DNA of 7,676 nt, taken from positions 1-7,676 of the forward strand of contig CAMHGU010000104.1 of assembly GCA_946184715.1 (NCBI GenBank), in the 5' to 3' direction. The DNA comes from an uncultured bacterium. GTDB lineage: Bacteria > Bacteroidota > Bacteroidia > Bacteroidales > Muribaculaceae. The notes beneath the pieces were generated by a model that saw only the letters and a program-made list of their open reading frames with translations, ran no database searches and was not told the origin of the DNA. Positions 5,427-7,676 of the stretch are shown one piece after another (positions within the stretch are counted from its first letter, which is position 1; each line of letters opens with the position of its first letter). The position numbers were made by a program, and so were the translations under genes.

Positions 5427-6440
5427 ATGAATCTATTTGACCAACTCCAAGCCAATGCGCAAGCCCACCGGCAGCGCATAGTGCTTCCTGAAAGCACCGA
5501 GCCCCGCACCCTCAAAGCCGCGGAGCGCATCATCACCGGCAAAGTGGCCGACATCATCCTCATAGGCAAGCGCGATGAGATTCTCGCCGCCGCCGAAGCC
5601 GAGGATTGCCACCACATCAGCCTCGCCACCTTCTACGACCCCACCGACGCCGAGCTGCTCGAGCCTTACGCTCAGCTGCTCTGCGAGCTGCGCAAGAAGA
5701 AAGGAATGACCATAGAGCAAGCGCGCGCCACAGCCGCCAACCCTCAATATTTCGGGTGCCTGCTCATCAAGCACGGCGATGCCGACGGTATGGTATCGGG
5801 GGCGCAGCACCCCACAGCCGACGTGCTTCGCGCCGCCTTCCAAGTGCTTAAGACCGCGCCGGGCATCTCGGTGGTGAGCGGTGCCTTCGTGATGCAGCTG
5901 CCCGAAGGGTCGGCCTACGGCACCGACGGTCTTATGGTGCTCGCCGACTGCGCCGTGGTGCCCAACCCCACGGCCGAAGAGCTTGCCCAGATTGCCGTAG
6001 CCACCGCGCGCACCGCCCGCGACATAGCCCGCATAGAGCCGCGCATAGCGATGCTCAGCTTCTCCACCAAAGGCAGCGCCAAGCACGAGATGGTGGATAA
6101 GGTGGTGGAGGCCACACGCTTGGCCCGCGAGCTCGACCCCACCCTCGCCATCGACGGCGAGCTGCAGGCCGACGCCGCCATAGTGCCCTCGGTGGGCGCC
6201 TCCAAAGCCCCCGGCAGCGACATCGCCGGGAAAGCCAACGTACTGGTGTTCCCGTCGCTCGACGTGGGCAACATCGCCTATAAGCTCATACAGCGTCTCG
6301 CAGGCGCCGGCGCCGTAGGCCCCATACTCCAAGGCCTCGCCGCTCCGGTCAACGACCTCTCGCGCGGCTGCCTCATCGACGACATCTACAACACCATCCT
6401 CGTCACCTGCAATCAGGCCATCGGCGCCAAGCAATGCTGA
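5427..6440 (+). CDS. pta: phosphate acetyltransferase
   Basis: This cytosolic enzyme (EC 2.3.1.8) interconverts acetyl-CoA plus phosphate with acetyl phosphate plus CoA. At 337 residues it is the short form of the family, lacking the N-terminal DRTGG-type regulatory region of the E. coli enzyme. Family features include LPES at 20-23, DGMVSGAQH at 120-128, DGELQADAA at 243-251, the stretch VLVFPSLDVGNIAYKL at 272-287, and VNDLSRGC at 308-315. S312, R313 and D319 align with catalytic S309, R310 and D316 of the Methanosarcina thermophila enzyme. The ATG at 5427 gives the expected N-terminus MNLFDQL and follows an A/T-rich leader. The gene is followed after 30 bases by ackA with no terminator between, so the two form an operon. 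Composition is G/C-rich and the reading frame is intact. Confidence 0.96.
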   Translation: MNLFDQLQANAQAHRQRIVLPESTEPRTLKAAERIITGKVADIILIGKRDEILAAAEAEDCHHISLATFYDPTDAELLEPYAQLLCELRKKKGMTIEQARATAANPQYFGCLLIKHGDADGMVSGAQHPTADVLRAAFQVLKTAPGISVVSGAFVMQLPEGSAYGTDGLMVLADCAVVPNPTAEELAQIAVATARTARDIARIEPRIAMLSFSTKGSAKHEMVDKVVEATRLARELDPTLAIDGELQADAAIVPSVGASKAPGSDIAGKANVLVFPSLDVGNIAYKLIQRLAGAGAVGPILQGLAAPVNDLSRGCLIDDIYNTILVTCNQAIGAKQC

Positions 6441-6470
6441 TTATTAACCCCCAAAATCTATTATACCCCG

Positions 6471-7673
6471 ATGAAAATCCTCGTATTGAATTGCGGCAGC
6501 AGCTCGGTGAAGTTCCAGCTTATCGACACTGCCAACGAACAAGCCCTCATCGAAGGCGGCGTAGAGCGCATAGGCCTTGAGGCTCCATTGCTCAAAGTGA
6601 AGCACCCCGACGGCTCCAAGGAGCTTATCGACCTCCACATTAAGGACCACAAAGGCGCGGTATCGGAAATCCTCAGCGCCATAGCCGACCCCGAGAAAGG
6701 CTGCATCAAGAGCTTCGACGAGATCGACGCCGTAGGCCACCGCGTGGTGCACGGCGGCGAGAAATTTGCCGAGAGCGTACTTATCGACGACGAAGTGAAG
6801 GCGATGATACGCGAATGTTACGACGTGGCACCGCTCCACAACCCCGCCAATATGGTGGGCATCGAAGTGATGGAAGAGCTGATGCCCGGCAAGCCTCAAG
6901 TGGCGGTATTCGACACGGCATTCCACCAGACGATGCCTCCGGAGGCCTATATGTATGCCATCCCCTACAACTACTACACCCGCGACAACGTGCGCCGCTA
7001 CGGCTTCCACGGCACGAGCCACCGCTACGTGTCGCAGCGCGTGTGTGAGATGCTCGGCGTGGACATCGCCAAGCAGCGCATCATCACCTGCCACATCGGC
7101 AACGGCGCCAGCATCACCGCCATCCAAGGCGGCAAGAGCATCGACACCTCGATGGGCCTCACCCCCACCGAAGGCCTGATGATGGGTACGCGCGTGGGCG
7201 ACATCGACCCCGGCGCCCTCATCTTCCTGATACAACGCTACAACCTCGACGCCAAGCAGCTGCAGGATCTCGTCAACAAGGAGAGCGGCGTGCTCGGCAT
7301 CTACGGCCGTTCCTCCGATATGCGCGACATCGAGCAAGGCTTCCTCGCCGGCGATGCCGAGGCCACGCTCGCCCTGCGTATGTACGAGCGCCGCGTCACC
7401 AAATACATCGGTGCCTACGCCGCGCTTATGGGCGGCGTAGATATCATCGCCTTTGCCGGCGGTGTGGGCGAGAACCAGATGCACATACGCCGACGCATCC
7501 TCGAGCCGCTCGAGTTTCTCGGTGTGAAGGTCGATGTGGCCGTCAACGAGGCCAACCACGCCCAGGAAGGCATCATCTCCGCCCCCGATTCCAAGGTCAA
7601 AGTGGCCGTAGTGCCCACCAACGAAGAGCTGATGATAGCCCGCGACACCGCCGCCATCGTCGCCAAGCTCTGA
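6471..7673 (+). CDS. ackA: acetate kinase
   Basis: This cytosolic enzyme (EC 2.7.2.1) transfers phosphate from acetyl phosphate to ADP, yielding acetate and ATP, and completes the pathway begun by the upstream pta product. The 400-residue length is typical. All main active-site residues known from the Methanosarcina thermophila enzyme are visible: N7 and S10/S12 in VLNCGSSSVK, R91 in GHRVVHGGE, H123, D148 in VFDTAFHQTMP, H180 in GFHGTSHRYV, R241 in GTRVGDIDPG, and the Glu of NEEL at 384-387. The adenosine-binding loops CHIGNGAS (207-214) and FAGGVGEN (328-335) are also present. The protein is complete, ending three bases before the window end, so the operon's terminator or any further gene lies outside. 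Confidence 0.97.
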   Translation: MKILVLNCGSSSVKFQLIDTANEQALIEGGVERIGLEAPLLKVKHPDGSKELIDLHIKDHKGAVSEILSAIADPEKGCIKSFDEIDAVGHRVVHGGEKFAESVLIDDEVKAMIRECYDVAPLHNPANMVGIEVMEELMPGKPQVAVFDTAFHQTMPPEAYMYAIPYNYYTRDNVRRYGFHGTSHRYVSQRVCEMLGVDIAKQRIITCHIGNGASITAIQGGKSIDTSMGLTPTEGLMMGTRVGDIDPGALIFLIQRYNLDAKQLQDLVNKESGVLGIYGRSSDMRDIEQGFLAGDAEATLALRMYERRVTKYIGAYAALMGGVDIIAFAGGVGENQMHIRRRILEPLEFLGVKVDVAVNEANHAQEGIISAPDSKVKVAVVPTNEELMIARDTAAIVAKL

Positions 7674-7676
7674 CAA

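Noticed and set aside
5433..6434. Long open frame on the minus strand across pta (333 codons)
   Set aside because: It is the mirror of a G/C-biased gene. The translation is rich in Gly, His, Val and Ala with no recognisable domain, while the plus strand encodes a complete phosphate acetyltransferase.
6444..7676. Long open frame on the minus strand across ackA (410 codons)
   Set aside because: Same cause: a His/Gly/Val-rich shadow of a fully intact acetate kinase. It also has no promoter inside the window.
1..7676. CRISPR array, tRNA, rRNA, insertion sequence or transposase
   Set aside because: No regularly spaced repeats, no tRNA or rRNA signatures and no transposase-like protein are visible on either strand.

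Overview
This is a Bacteroidota-type chromosomal window, probably Bacteroidales. The evidence for the phylum is the promoter style: five upstream sites match the Bacteroidota -7 element TAnnTTTG, and start codons sit behind AT-rich leaders with no convincing Shine-Dalgarno sequence. The genus cannot be fixed from the sequence. A family such as Muribaculaceae would fit the GC-rich core genes but is a guess.

Left third (1-3803, plus strand): an A/T-richer cassette coding for a type II restriction-modification system. A promoter near 32-64 leads into a MutH/Sau3AI-family endonuclease gene (146-1741). This overlaps a C5-cytosine methyltransferase gene by the 4-base ATGA (1738-3462), and a small unrecognised gene follows 11 bases later (3474-3803). 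By family the likely target is GATC, with methylation on the cytosine. The methyltransferase carries about 155 extra residues after its last catalytic motif. An imperfect direct repeat sits at the endonuclease start (118-146) and just past the third gene (3810-3836). It may mark the edges of an inserted unit.

Middle (3804-5426): base composition turns sharply G/C-rich at about 3860. A CaCA-family Ca2+/Na+ antiporter gene runs on the minus strand (3952-4938), converging on the cassette. The 488-base gap between it and the next gene, which is divergent, is unusually rich in signals. It holds a minus-strand -7 element for the antiporter, a second minus-strand -7 element (5148-5155) followed by a textbook intrinsic terminator (5068-5097), and a plus-strand promoter (5294-5324). 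The second minus-strand promoter and the terminator together predict a transcript of about 70 nt, either a free small RNA or an attenuated antiporter leader.

Right (5427-7673, plus strand): pta and ackA, 30 bases apart. They form the acetyl-CoA to acetate pathway that yields ATP by substrate-level phosphorylation, as expected for a fermentative gut-type anaerobe. All catalytic residues checked are present. The core genes look native; the restriction-modification cassette looks acquired.
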